Source: Prinia subflava
Lineage: Eukaryota > Chordata > Aves > Passeriformes > Cisticolidae
DNA length: 64,000 nucleotides
Direction: 5' to 3'
NCBI RefSeq assembly: GCF_021018805.1
Contig: NW_026960610.1
Location: 310,001 to 374,000, forward strand
Program-made: the position numbers and the translations under genes
Shown: positions 32,960-44,379 of the stretch, in pieces
Layout of the letters: every line of letters begins with the position of its first letter
How positions within the stretch are numbered: position 1 is the stretch's first letter
The notes under the pieces: generated by a model
Databases searched by the model: none
Told to the model about the DNA's origin: nothing
Seen by the model: only the letters and a program-made list of their open reading frames with translations

Positions 32960-33388
32960 GCACCTGAAGACCCCCCCTGGACCAGAGGAACACCCAGCTC
33001 CTGCTGGCACTCTGAGAGGAGGGCTGGCCACAGCTGTGGCCCAGGAGGTATCAGAGCCCAAGAATCCAAAGTCCTGTGGACCTGAAAGAGGTGTGTGAGT
33101 AATTGAATAAAAAGGTATTCTATTTAGCACCTGAGTTAGGTGTTAGTGAAAGGACCCGAGGGTCAGGTGGAGTGCTTTCCATCTCCTCACTGGTAGTGAG
33201 AGAACGCTCTTTGAAACAGTTAGATTCCAGTGCTGTTGGGGTGAAGCCAGTAGTGGGCAGGGAGTGAGTCCCTGCCCTGGGGTTAGATTGCAGTTCTTGT
33301 TGGCATGAAGACAGCACGAGTGCAGAGAGGGGAGTGCTCACTCACTCTCTCTCCCCCTAATTACTTTTTCAGTCCTAGCTGCTGAAAT

Positions 33389-33543
33389 ATGGGGTGTGCA
33401 TTTTCTTGTGATTGTTGTAATAATAACATCCCAAGAGATAGTTCTCTGGCATTAGTTTTGAGAAACTGGATTGATTTAATGGGAGGGGTTTCCTTATTCT
33501 ATAAATCTAAACTTACAAGACTCTCAGGAAAGATCTGGCTGAC
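33389..33543 (+). pseudogene. gag: D1 gag 5' end (matrix), truncated
   Basis: ATG at 33389 opens MGCAFSC followed by NNNIPRDSSLALVLRNWIDL, the start of a gammaretrovirus-like matrix protein. Element E has the same stretch at 34797 but with ATA instead of ATG. The fragment is cut at 33543 by an antisense LTR. Confidence 0.75.
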
Positions 33544-33945
33544 TGTCCAGGTTTGAAAAGACAGGTATCTGTCAGGGAAAACTGGAGTTTCCCTTGGAAT
33601 GGAGAATGTAAAAACCCCTCCTTCCAAAAGATTACAATTTTGCAATTAGGAGCTTTCAGGCAAAAAAAAATGGGAATAGGAGTAACAGTTCTTTACTAGG
33701 AATATTTAAAAAAATGCAAATGCAGTAATACAAAAAAAAAAAAACAAGCAAGCAAACAAACAAAAGTCCTAGAAAACCATGACAGAGTCAGGAATATGAC
33801 CTGACACCCTGTCGGCCAGGGTGTTGGAAGCAGTCCAAATAAGTCCTCCTGGAGTGACAGATGTGGTTCTGTTGGAGTAGAGATGATCCTGTAAACAGGT
33901 TCAGTGGCGGTGAGATGAGTCCGGTCTTCCTCTGAGCGATGTCTT
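33544..33945 (-). mobile_element. Truncated antisense ERVL-type LTR (family N copy 2)
   Basis: The reverse complement matches the 3' half of the LTR at 29512-30257, from the GGAAGACC block to the end, including the A/T runs and the GACAGAGTCAGG-type block. The 5' half is missing. No target duplication was found. Confidence 0.8.
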
Positions 33946-34039
33946 AGGTTTTGGGTTTTTCTGTCTTGTTTTGGTGGGTGGCTTTTGCCTTTGTATTAAG
34001 TGGTGCTGGGATCTTGTCACAGGGTGATGGGGGCAGGGC

Positions 34040-34384
34040 AGTTTTGTCCTAGCAGGGAACTCACTCTCCTCAAGGACACTCTCTTCGAGCTCCAGGCCCA
34101 GAGAATAAACAACATGGAAGAAAGGAGGCAAGCAGGAAGGATGAAATGTCGTGATTTGGAGTTGTTGATTGGACAGTGGACCCTTGTATGCAAATGGACT
34201 GAAACTTATAGAAGGGGGGAGATCTCGTGACTAGCCCTCTCGCTTCCATCTTGGAGCCATCTGGGCATACATAGCCACTGCTGTGGCTCTGGTGCTGCCA
34301 GGGTGTGTCCTTAAAGGCCTTTAATAAATATTCACTTTATTCTTATAACTCTGTCTAGCCTCTGTTTCAGCCCTTAAGGCAACA
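34040..34384 (+). mobile_element. 5' LTR of gammaretrovirus-like element E
   Basis: Same family as D1. ATGCAAATGGACTG, ACTTATAGAAG (near 34204), GATCTCGTGAC, AATAAATATTC (near 34323) and CCTCTGTTTCAG occur in order. It ends AAGGCAACA at 34384. The left boundary is approximate. Confidence 0.75.
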
Positions 34385-34388
34385 TTTC

Positions 34389-34406
34389 TGGCGACTCCAC
34401 CGGGAC
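34389..34406 (+). promoter_or_regulatory. Element E primer-binding site
   Basis: TGGCGACTCCACCGGGAC follows the LTR end after 4 bp. D1 has TGGAGACTCTGGTGGGAC at the corresponding place. The tRNA is not assigned. Confidence 0.6.
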
Positions 34407-34796
34407 GAGCACTGAGGCAGCTGGAAACTCCTTTGGACCGAGGCTCTTCTCATCTTGCCAGCAGAGGTCCAGAGGTAATCCGAGCACAGGACCCATGAAA
34501 CAGAGGCAAGTGAATGATTGAATAAAGGGGTATTCTGTTTAGCATCTGGGTCAGGTGCTAAGATATTTGTAAATTGTAATTTTGTTTGGGGAACCCTAGA
34601 GCTCTAAGCAGTTGCTTTGCTCTTTACCTGTGGGGGAGAAGGGATGCTTCCTAACAGGGGAAAAGGGTGGCTGGTAGCCTAAGGCCAAAGCGTGGCGCAG
34701 GTGATTAGTGTCTGTGCTGTTGTTCTGAAGGTTTTGGATTCGAATCCCGACTGAGTTGATTACTTCTGTCCTTTTGCTCTTTGTTTTGGATACCAG

Positions 34797-36756
34797 AATA
34801 GGTTGTGTATCTTCTAGCGAAGGTGTTAATAATAATATTATTCCAAGAGATAGCCCTCTGGGGTTAGTGTTGAAAAACTGGGCGAATTTAATTGGGGAAG
34901 AGTCCATACTCTTAAAGTCTAAACTTATTAGACTCTCGGAGAGAATGTGGCCAACATATGAATTAGGTAATGGAGAAGTGTGGCCAAAATTCAGGCCTTT
35001 AGATCGAAAATTGATATCAAGACTAATATCCTGCCTACGTGGGGATAGATATTTTGAAGGGTTGGAGTATGCTTCACTTTTTATGGTATTAGCCTGTGAA
35101 CAGAGCCTGGAGGATAAGAAAGAGAATATATTGGTCTTGCGAGGTGAAAAGAATAAGCCAGTCCTTAGCAGCACGTATAAGAACCCAGAAGAGGTAGACA
35201 GATCTAATTGCACCCACCATGAGGACGGGGCTGGTCTCAGCCGCGCTTGTAGCAAGTGTGGGCTAGGGCCGAGGGGTGGCCCCTCCCCTGCTGTCTCCTC
35301 AGTCACCATCGTGAAGGGGGGCGGCGGGGGGGGGGGGCACTGCTTGGGTCAGGCCCCAGTCAGTGAAGAAGGAGGAAGGCGGGTCTCGGCAGCGACGGAC
35401 ACAGTCCTTTTCGCCACCTCCTTCGCCGCCCCGAGGGGTGGGAAAGGGGGGAAGAGATAGCAGGTGTGTGCAGCCCTGGGCACCACCCCAGGAAAGGGGG
35501 CGGAGGGACAGAACCTTTCTCAGGGAGGACGGGAAGAGAAACTCCCAAAGGGAGAATGGTGCCTCCCCTGTCCTCAGGCCTGTGAGTTACCATAGCAACC
35601 CCGAAGGCTAGGGAGCTGCTTCAGGGGAGGATATTTTCAAGGACAGCAGACATGCAGCACAGAAGGCTTGCCACAGCAAGTCTTGTGTGATGCTTTCTAG
35701 AGTTGGGGCTAGCCGAGCTGGGCAACTGGTTACAACAGTCAGACAGCTCTTGCTCAGACAGCTTTGAGGGGGAAGAAACTGAGGATGAGAAACTGAGGAT
35801 GAAACTGATGAGATCAGTGCTGCCCCAAATAGGCGAAGGAGGGGAAAGATATCAAGAAGACTGATTAGAGAGAGTAGCCCAATTGCCCAAAGTACTAGGA
35901 AAAAGGAAAAAGAAAGAGAGCCAGTTCTGCAAGCTCCATTGAGACAAGCTGTCGGTAATCAAGGGCCAGTATATGTGAAGGTCCCATACTCCCTCACAGA
36001 GTTAGAACAGTGGAAAACCACTGTGGGGAAGTATAAGGAGAACCCAGATAAAGTAGCACAACTAGTAGAGCAAGCTGTTAACTCCCACAATCATAATTGG
36101 GTTGATTTGAATTCTATGTTAGACACATTACTTGATCCTACTGAGAAACGAATGGTCAATAAGGCCATTACCACTTTCGTGGAAGGGGGCATAGCCAGTA
36201 GACTGCTTCAAGGTACTGTCACTCAGATATTTCCGTTTGAAAACCCAGAGTGGGATCTGAATGTACCAGAACAAATGGCAAGGTTAAAACGATATCAAAA
36301 CCTCGTCGTATATGGGTTGAAACATGGTGTCCCTAAAGCTATAAATTGGTCAAAACTGTATGAAGTGAGGCAAAATTATGATGAATCACCTACTGATTTT
36401 TAAACAGGTTAAAAGAAACTGCCATCAAATATACTGATCTAGACCCTGAATCAGGGGATGGTAAAGCACATCTGGTTTTGCTGTTTATGGGTCAAGCTAC
36501 AAATGATATAAGAAGAAAACTGCAAAAGATAGAGGGAGTTCAAGATATAGATAAACTTCTAGAAGTGGCCTGGAAGGTGTTTCGAGATAGAGGTCCAGTT
36601 GAAAGAGGCAAATTCCAACCTGGTAAGAAGGAAACTCAGGAAAAGCCATCCAAGAAAGCTCCCCCTGCAGAGAAAGACCAGTGTGCATACTGTAGGAATT
36701 TGGGGCATTGGAAAAAGGACTGCCTAGTGTTGAAAGAAAAATCCTCAGTCCCCTAA
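34797..36756 (+). pseudogene. gag: Element E gag: matrix, capsid, nucleocapsid
   Basis: Matrix sequence begins at about 34797 with ATA where D1 has ATG, so the start codon appears lost. Conserved matrix blocks are SPLGLVLKNW, LSERMWPTYELGNGEVWP and LEYASLFMVL. A proline/glycine-rich linker carries a G run near 35320. Capsid is open from about 35939 to 36403 (VPYSLTELEQWK, MLDTLLDPTEK, VNWSKL-type INWSKLYEVRQ), then the frame changes. The rest (GQATNDIRRKLQKI, LLEVAWKVF) and one zinc knuckle CAYCRNLGHWKKDC lie in another frame ending at 36756. This Gag type is common in avian class I ERVs. Not functional. Confidence 0.9.
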
Positions 36757-39699
36757 CTCCCAGTAGTACAAACCTCAAGCAGCTCAGGATCTGAGTGATG
36801 GGGACCAAGGGTTGCCCCCCCAGCAGAGCCCTTGGTTATAGCTAAGCTGGGGAAAGAAGATACTGAGTTTCTGGTAGATACTGGAGCGACCTAAAAAGGA
36901 AACTGAGTCATGATACTGCACATGTTATTGGAGCAACCGGGGTAAGCGAAACATGGCCTTTCTTCCAACCTTTAAAATTTAAGCTGGGGAAAGCATTGGG
37001 TAAGCCACCAATTCCTCTATATGCCTACCTCCCCTAGACCATTGCTGGGGAGGGACTTACTAGAAAGATTGGAAGTAGAAATTAAATTTTAAAAGGGAAA
37101 GGGTGTACAAGTTATAATCCCTGAATCCAAACTTGTTCAAGTTGCTGCATTTTTTGTACAGGAAAAACATAATGAAATCCCTGCTGAAGTTGAGAAGGAG
37201 GTGAATCCAATAGTGTGGGACGGTGATATCCCAGGAAGATCCAAATGCGCAGAACCAGTGAGCGTTACACTCAAACCGGGAGCTACACCAGTAAGGCAAA
37301 AGCAATACCCTTTGAAATTAGAGAGCCATAAGGGACTAATGCCTATAATTGAAAAATTCTTAGAACATGGTTTATTAGTGCAATGTGAGTCTAAATTTAA
37401 CACTCCCATTTTAGCTATTAGGAAAGCTGATGGTAAGAGCTACAGATCAGTAGAAGATCTAAGAGCGATTAATAAGATTACAGAGGACATACACCCAGTA
37501 GTAGCCAATCCCTATACCCTTTTGACTACGCTGACAGACGAGTTAGGGTGGTTTACTGTGGTGGACCTGAAGGATGCCTTTTTCTGCATTCCTGTGCACA
37601 AAAAACAGCCAAGAGCTTTTTGTTTTTGAGTGGGAAAACCCTCAGACAGGGAGAAAAAGTCAACTTACCTGGTCAGTCTTACCGCAGGGATTTAAGTGCT
37701 CACCAACTATATTTGGAAACCAGCTAGCAAAGGAACCAGACAACTGGAAAAGACAGGAGTCAGAAGCAGTTATTCTACAGTACGTAGACGATATCTTGAT
37801 TGCAGCTGGAACCAGAGAGGACTGTATACGACTTACTGTAAGTTTATTAAATTTCTTGGGACTGAGTGGATATAGAGTTTCAAAAGACACAGCACAGATT
37901 GCTAAAGAAACGGTAGTTTATTTGGGACTTGAGATTTTTCGTGGACACCGACAGCTCAGCAAAGAACGGAAAGAAGCCATCTGTTGACTCCCAGAGCCCC
38001 ACACTATAAGGGAAATGTAAGCCTTCCTGGGAATGGTAGGTTGGTATCAGTTGTAGATAGCAAACTATGGGCTGCTGGTAAAACCCCTATATGGAGCCTT
38101 AAAGGATGCTGAGAGAGGGATTATCATGGACTGAAAAAAGCAAAGCAGCTTTTAACAGCTGAAGCACTTTCTGATGTCAACTCCAGCGCTGGGACTGCCA
38201 GACTTAACTCAACCTTTTGAACTTTTTTCACATATGAAAGACTGAATGTGGCTTTGGGGGTACTAGCACAGCACCTCAGGAACCAACGGAGGGCTGTGGC
38301 CTACTTCTCTAAACAGCTAGACCATGTTGCCCAAGGCTGGCCAGGGTGCCTGAAGGCTGTGGCAGCCACTCATCCTGATTCAAGAAGCCCGAAAGCTCAC
38401 CCTTGGTCAACACACAGTGGTGTATGTACCCCATGCTGTAGAAGCTGTACTCGAGCAAAAGGGGGAACATTGGTTATCTGGTAGCCGGATGCTTAAGTAC
38501 CAAGCACTGCTGCTAGAGCAGGATGACGTTACTTTGAAAACCACTTCTGTTGTTAACCCGGCTATGTTTTTGTCCCACTTAAATTGACGGTATGCCTGAA
38601 CATGACTGCTTACAAACAATTGAAGAAGTCCATTCTAGTCGACCAGATCTGAAGGACAGGCCCCTAGAAGATCCAGATTGGGAACTCTTCACAGATGGGA
38701 GCAGCTTTGTGAAAAATGGTAAAAGAATGACCGGCTATGCTGTGACCACGCAGGATAAGGTGATCGAGGCCAAGGCCCTGCCAGCAGATGTATCATTGCA
38801 GAAAGCTGAATTGATCGCGCTGATGAGGGCCTTAGACCTGAGTGAAGGAAAGAAGGTAAATATATGGACTGGTTCTAGGTACTCCTTTGGTGTTTTCCAT
38901 GCTCAAGGAGCCATCTGGAAGGAGAGAGGACTTCTGAATACCCAAGGCAATCCAGTTAAACATGCTCAACAAATACTTGCTCTTTTAGAGAGCATTAAAA
39001 AAACCCACAGAAGTAGCTATTATGCACTGTAAAGGTCACCAAAAAGGGAAAACTGCTCCAGAATTGGGAAATCACTTTGCTGATAAAGTGGCAAGAGGAA
39101 TTGCAGAGAAAGGTATCCTAGCAGTAATTCCACAAAAAGAAATTGATTTATCTGAGTTTACCCCAAAATATGATCAAGCAGATCATAAATTAATTTAAGT
39201 TCCTTAAGGCTAAGATCTCCAAGAGTGGATGGGCTGGTACTCCAGTAAATCAGGTTGTAATATCCCTGATCTAGCCAAGAGAGAACATGAAAACACACAT
39301 TTTGGGGTTGAGAATCTTCTAAAACATTTAAAAAAGGTAGTGATAGGAAAGGGAATGGCTGACATTGCACAATCAGTAGTGAGTAAATGTGAAATTTGTT
39401 GTAAAAACAATCCTGACACGAGGAAAAGAGTGGTGTTAGGAGTAACAAAGGCAGGGGATCTTCCTGGGGATTACTGGCAAATAGATTTTGCGGAGTTACC
39501 ACGTAAAGAGGGATACCGATACTTGCTGGTACTAGTGGATACTTTCAGTGGATGGCCGAAGCTTACCCCTGTTGCACAACCACAACCAAGGAAGTGATAA
39601 AAGTCTTCCTTAACCATATAATTCCGAGGTTCGAGGTTCCCTTGGGAATGTCATCACATAGGGGACCACACTGTTGCCATGAGTTTTTCCTGGTTTGGC
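36757..39699 (+). pseudogene. pol: Element E pol: protease, RT, RNase H, integrase (truncated)
   Basis: Protease is marked by FLVDTGAT at about 36868, followed by stops. RT runs from about 37201 (KPGATPVRQKQYPLK, VDLKDAFFCIPVHK), changes frame near 37610, and has catalytic YVDD in LQYVDDILIAA (about 37778). Several breaks follow to 38590. RNase H (38592-39032) has ELFTDGSSF, but the third catalytic Asp position reads Gly in IWTGSRY (38871-38873). Integrase from 39229 has a zinc domain ending CEICC, first Asp in WQIDFAELP, and a changed second-Asp region (MSSHRGPH near 39650). The gene is cut at 39699 by the LTR of element F1. Confidence 0.9.
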
Positions 39700-39995
39700 T
39701 GAGCGTTCATATTAAAGAAGTCCGTACCTTCTCACGCTCTTTTAATGTAAACATCAGCTATGTTCTATAAACATAGCCATTGTTTTTACATTCCCTGCTG
39801 GGACAAACAAGACTGTGTGACAGTCCCCTTCACCAATGTGGTGTGGAGGTGGGAATTCCTTCCTCCAATCCACAGGCCTAATAGAAAAAGTATAAAAGTA
39901 TGTTTTTGTAAATAAACCGTGTCTTCTGCCCTGCTGCTGTTGTTGCACCCAGATCTGTGTCCCCAGTCTGTTTTCTGGCTAGGCCTCCACGGTGA
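39700..39995 (+). mobile_element. 5' LTR of element F1
   Basis: It starts TGAGCGTTCATATT and aligns to 60754-61051. GTATAAAAGTA (near 39890) and GTAAATAAACC (near 39908) are TATA and polyadenylation motifs. It interrupts the integrase gene of element E. A primer-binding-site-like TGGTGCCCACGTGGTCAA follows at 40000. The exact 3' end is uncertain. Confidence 0.8.
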
Positions 39996-40115
39996 TAACT
40001 GGTGCCCACGTGGTCAAGTTGCAAGCTAGTGAGGCAAGAAAAAAGAAGAAAAAAAAAAAAAGAAAAAAGAAGAAAAAAATCTGCCTTCTACAGCTGCAAA
40101 AAGAAGAAACCCACG

Positions 40116-42207
40116 ATGTTCTCAGAGGAACGACTGATGATGGAACTGCTCCACTCCTTTTTGTTGTCCCATGATGCTGACCTGACCAGGAAACACGTGA
40201 GAGAACTGTATAGCTGGGGAAAGAAACTTGGAATTTTTTATAGTGCTGAAAAAGCACTCTCAATCGACCCATGGAAAACCCTGGGTAAAAGCCTTTTTTC
40301 ATCCGTTCTGAACTGAAATATGAGAGCTAGCGCTCTCTTAGGGACCTGGGGAACAGTCTTCCCACTTCTAAAAGAGGCTGGGGAGGACTTTGAAGTTGAT
40401 TCTGGGTTTTCGACACAGAGCAGAAGTTCCCCTGGGAGCTCCGCTACTTCTGACGAGGATTGCTCTGATGCAGGGTTAGAGCCGATGCAGGAGATCCCAA
40501 CCCCCATGTCGGGGGTTGGGTGCACCCAGCGGGGTTGTTGGAAGGGCTCCGGGGCTTTTCTGCAGTTTTTTCCCGGGTGCCTGGGCGCGGGAGGTACCGG
40601 TGAGCCGCGGGGGCGGAGCCCGCTGAGCCGAGTGGCCCCCAGGCTCGGCCGCCACCACTTCTCTGGCCGCGCGCCGGGTCCCCGCCGCCGCCCGCGGGGG
40701 CTGCTGACGGCCCTCCGCCGCTCGCAGCAGAGCCGCCGCCACCCGGCCCTGCCCCGCCCCCCGTCGCGCCACGCGCTCCAGCGGACGAACCCGGCAGGGG
40801 CGTCCCCTGCGCCGCCCCAGGCCCCAGCCGCCGCGGCCGCGGAGTTGCCCGTGCCGCCCGCCGGTGCCGCGGTCTCCACCGAGCCGCCCCCCTCCCTCCC
40901 GCGCGACCCACGGAGGGCGGGCCTCCGGCTCTACGGAGTCCCGCCCGCCCGGTTCCTGTCCCCCGCCGGCTGCTGCGTGCGGGTCCTGTCCCGCCGTGCC
41001 CCGCGCAGGGCAGCCCCCCCGCTCCGGGCAGCCCCCCCGCCGGCTGCTGTGCACGGGTCCTGTCCCGCCGTGCCCCGCGCAGGGCAGCCCCGTTCAGAGG
41101 GGGCAGGGCCGAGCGCTGATGCCACAGAGCTGCCGCCGGCTCTAGCCCTGCCCACCGACCCATCGGCTGGCCGAGCAGGAGCTGAAAGCTGTGGCCCGTC
41201 GGCCACGCCCCCCTGCCCAGCACAACAATCACCCCCCCACTCAGAGAGGAGTCTGAGCGAGTCACTGTCCCCCGCCCACCCCCCCTACGGGGCCGGGTCG
41301 GCTGTGGGAGATGATAACGTGGCAAAAGCGTTGTCTGATGGGCACGCTTTTCCTGTTATGAAATCGGATGAGGTTTTTAGTCCTGCATCCCAGCCAAACC
41401 AGGCTGCTGAGCTAATGGATCTGCTGCCTGAAGATGTAGCTTTGCCCAAGCCAGTTCAGGGACCTTTGGGTTTGGTTCCACAGCATCATACCCATGATGA
41501 CCCATTATGGGCAGTCCCGCTTCCCTTATTAAGGGATGTGGCAAAAAATAATACAAGCTTCACTGAGGCAATTCAATGGATAAGTGCAGAATTTGAGAAT
41601 TTGATCTTTCCTTATGAGATAAGAGGTTTTGCAACAGTGATGCTTGAACCTCAACAGGTTTTTACCTTTGAGAGAAGCTGGAAATTCCTAGCTGGACAAA
41701 TGGCTGTCAGAAATAGCCACCTGCCTCGAGACGATCCCTTGTTTGGGGTCAGAGCTGACCTACTTATGGGGAGGAGTCAATATGCTTGCCCTGATGTGAA
41801 AACTGGTCTTTCTCGCACTGTCTTAGATTAGTGCAGATACATAGGGATATCTGCATTGATAAAAACCAAGTTATCCTTCTCCCCAAAGCAAGACGTCTTA
41901 GATATAACACAGAAGCCAGAGGAAGCTTTTCATAAATTTATATTGCGTCTGATGGATTTTTTAGAGATGAGAGTTGAGGATAGCACCTTAAGAATTATAT
42001 TGCTGGAGCAATTAGCACGGAGCCATGCTAATTCTGCTTGCCAGAGGCTCCTGGAAACCATTCCAGAGACTTCTAATGTCCTGGAAATGATCCAGACCTG
42101 TGCAGTTCTGAACACCTGTGAGTCTATGGTGATTACCCCAACGGCTGCTTCACAGCCGGCTGATATGGGGCAGAATAATGGACATGAGACACAGGCTAGT
42201 GGAGAAC
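40116..42207 (+). pseudogene. gag: Element F1 gag: matrix, long proline/alanine/arginine-rich linker, first capsid
   Basis: Matrix begins MFSEERLMMELL at 40116 with IFYSAEKALS and PWKTLGKSLF; F2 has the same start at 61146. An in-frame TGA lies at 40314-40316. The same frame resumes and runs through a very GC-rich linker (about 40560-41330) with an internal tandem duplication. Capsid N-terminal domain follows (AIQWISAEFENL, FERSWKFLAGQ, DPLFGVRADLL). A second in-frame stop, TAG at 41829-41831, precedes the capsid C-terminal domain (PEEAFHKFILRLMDF, IILLEQLARSHANSACQ). Homology to F2 ends near 42207 before any zinc knuckle; there the sequence joins element H gag. Confidence 0.85.
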
Positions 42208-44379
42208 AGATCTGACAACGCGAATTCAACTCAATCCGAGACCCCTGCGCCCCTGCAGCCTGCATCGGTGGGACCCGCCACCCATCCACAAGCGTCCCAC
42301 TGCCCTTTGCCGGAATCTGACTCCGACGAGGAAGTTTTAGAGCCTGACGATCGCTACACGGCTCGATCACCGAAAAAGCCGCAGAGATCAGCGGAATTAC
42401 AGCAAATAATAGCTGAACTTGCTAAGCTGTCAAATCATCAGAGTCAATTAGAACAAAGAACACTTGAAATGTCTAAAACGTTTCCACAAAAAACGCACGA
42501 CTTGCAAACTTTGTCCTCTTTGCACAAGCAGACACTGCTGTCCACTGGCCAGCAGATGGCGCTGCCTGTCAACCAAACAGACCCAATTCTAAACCGCTGG
42601 TCTGAAGCTAAGAAAAATGCCATTCTGGATCAGGACTTTGCAGCAGCAAATCTCATGGCTTGCCCTGTGATAATTGAACAAAACTCCGCGAAATGGCAAC
42701 CGCATGAGTGGAAGGTATTACAATCTGCAAAACAAACGGTCAGCCAGCACGGAATTCGTTCAGAGGCAGCCAAGAACATCATACAATATATTTTTACAGC
42801 CGACCTCGATTCGTCGAATATCGCTGCTCTTCTGCTCACGCCGTCTCAGTTTCTTATCTTTGAAAGGGAGTGGAGGCGTCTTGCGACCGAGGAAGCCAAC
42901 AAGCACCAAACTGTGGGATATCCATTTTATGGAATCCAGCCAGACATGCTGACGGGCCAAGGGGCCTACGCCACGACAAATGTACAGTTAACCTTTCCAA
43001 TTGAGATTCATCAGCTATCCCAGGCACTGGCCCACAGGGCTTTGCTGTTAGTGCCAGATAAGAAAAAGCCTCCATCATATGCTAACATTAAGCAAGGAGC
43101 CACAGAATCATATGGCCAATTCATCGATCGTCTCTCCACAGCTTTAAAAGATGCTCCAGATTTGCCTACAGATGTGCAAGATCATCTGTTTTGTTCTCTC
43201 GCATTTGAAAATGCCAATGCACGTACCAAAACCATATTAGCCTCCCTCCCTCAGGGTTGCGGAGTTGATGAAATGCTAGTGAGAGCAGCCAGAGCAGAAC
43301 AAAATAATCAAACAGCAGCTTTTACAGCAGCGATGCAGGATGCAATGCAGCAACAGGGACATATTATAGCAGCTGCATTGACAGGGAAAGGCTTCAGCCA
43401 TTCCAACAGCAGCAAGAAGGCCCCAGCAGACATCCTTTGCTTCCGCTGTGGTGAGACAGGTCATTTTAGGCGAACCTGCCAAAAGACTGTGTGGTGTCAC
43501 AAATGTAATGTAGACACCCATGGCACTGAAATTTGCAGAAAACGGAAACTTCAAAGCCAGCTCGCTAAGGCAGCGCGCCAAGACACAAATCAATGCCTTG
43601 ACCCACAAGATTCCAAAAATGGTTTCTTAAATAAGAACAGACCTGCCACATGGGGGAGTCTTGGTGTAGATATAACAACCGCAGAAGAAGTCACCCTGCA
43701 AGACAAGAAAGTGACCCTGATTCCCACAGATGTTTATGGACCAATGTACAGTACAATTTCCTTAGTTGGAGGTTTGCTGTTAGGAAGATCCTCCACAGGT
43801 AAACAAGGTATCATTGTAATCCCAGGAGTCATTGATGCAGACTATACAGGACAAGTAAAAATAATGGCTTATGCTTTACAACCACCAGTGACTATTCCGA
43901 AAGGGAGCAGAATTGCTCAAATTATTCCATTTGAGAACATTCTGCCAAATCGTCGATTCCCGAGACAGCCAAGTGAGCCAGAAGGAGGAAATAAGAACTT
44001 TGGATCAACTGGCCACAATGTTTTTCTTACAGTGAGCCTGAAGGAGCGCCCATGGATTACAGTAAAACTCCAGCGAGGTGATGAGATCATTGAGTGATCG
44101 CCACTTCTCGACACCAGCACAGATATTTCTATAATAAATCAGCTACATTGGCCAACTAATTGGCCGTTGCAGTCACCCTACACCCACGTAGTGGGGGTAG
44201 GCGGCATGAGCATCCCTTCAATGAGTGCAGACCCTATTCGTATTATCTTTAATGATAATGAAGTCATTGTAGCTCATCCTTACGTCATGCCAATGCCGGA
44301 GAAAATTCCAGGACTTTTGGGCAGAGATGTGCTTTCCCAGATGGGGATGGTCCTAACCACTGATCAGCATTTTCCTTAA
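42208..44379 (+). pseudogene. gag-pro: Element H gag-dUTPase-protease frame (second capsid), 5' truncated
   Basis: One frame is open to 44097 and then to 44379 after one stop. In order: an acidic linker (PESDSDEEVLEP), a betaretrovirus-like capsid (DPILNRWSEAKKNAILDQD, TPSQFLIFEREW, major homology region KQGATESYGQFIDRL), two zinc knuckles (CFRCGETGHFRRTC, CHKCNVDTHGTEIC), and a dUTPase with the GRSSTGKQG, GVIDADYTGQV, GSRIAQIIP and NFGSTG motifs all present. Protease follows an in-frame TGA at 44095-44097, and its DTG reads DTS (44110-44118); GLLGRDVLSQMG is kept. No gag stop separates nucleocapsid from dUTPase, unlike B and C. The 5' end of this gag is missing. Confidence 0.9.

Noticed and set aside
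34690..34765. tRNA-like sequence with an A-box-like TGGCGCAGG and B-box-like GATTCGAATCC
   Set aside because: The T-stem has a mismatch next to the loop, no convincing acceptor stem or anticodon arm could be drawn, and the segment lies in the leader of element E.
34596..35309. 237-codon minus-strand frame
   Set aside because: It is opposite the gag matrix frame of element E, and only the sense strand shows retroviral homology.
40444..41325. 293-codon antisense open frame over F1
   Set aside because: Same reason: composition-driven antisense frame over the GC-rich linker.
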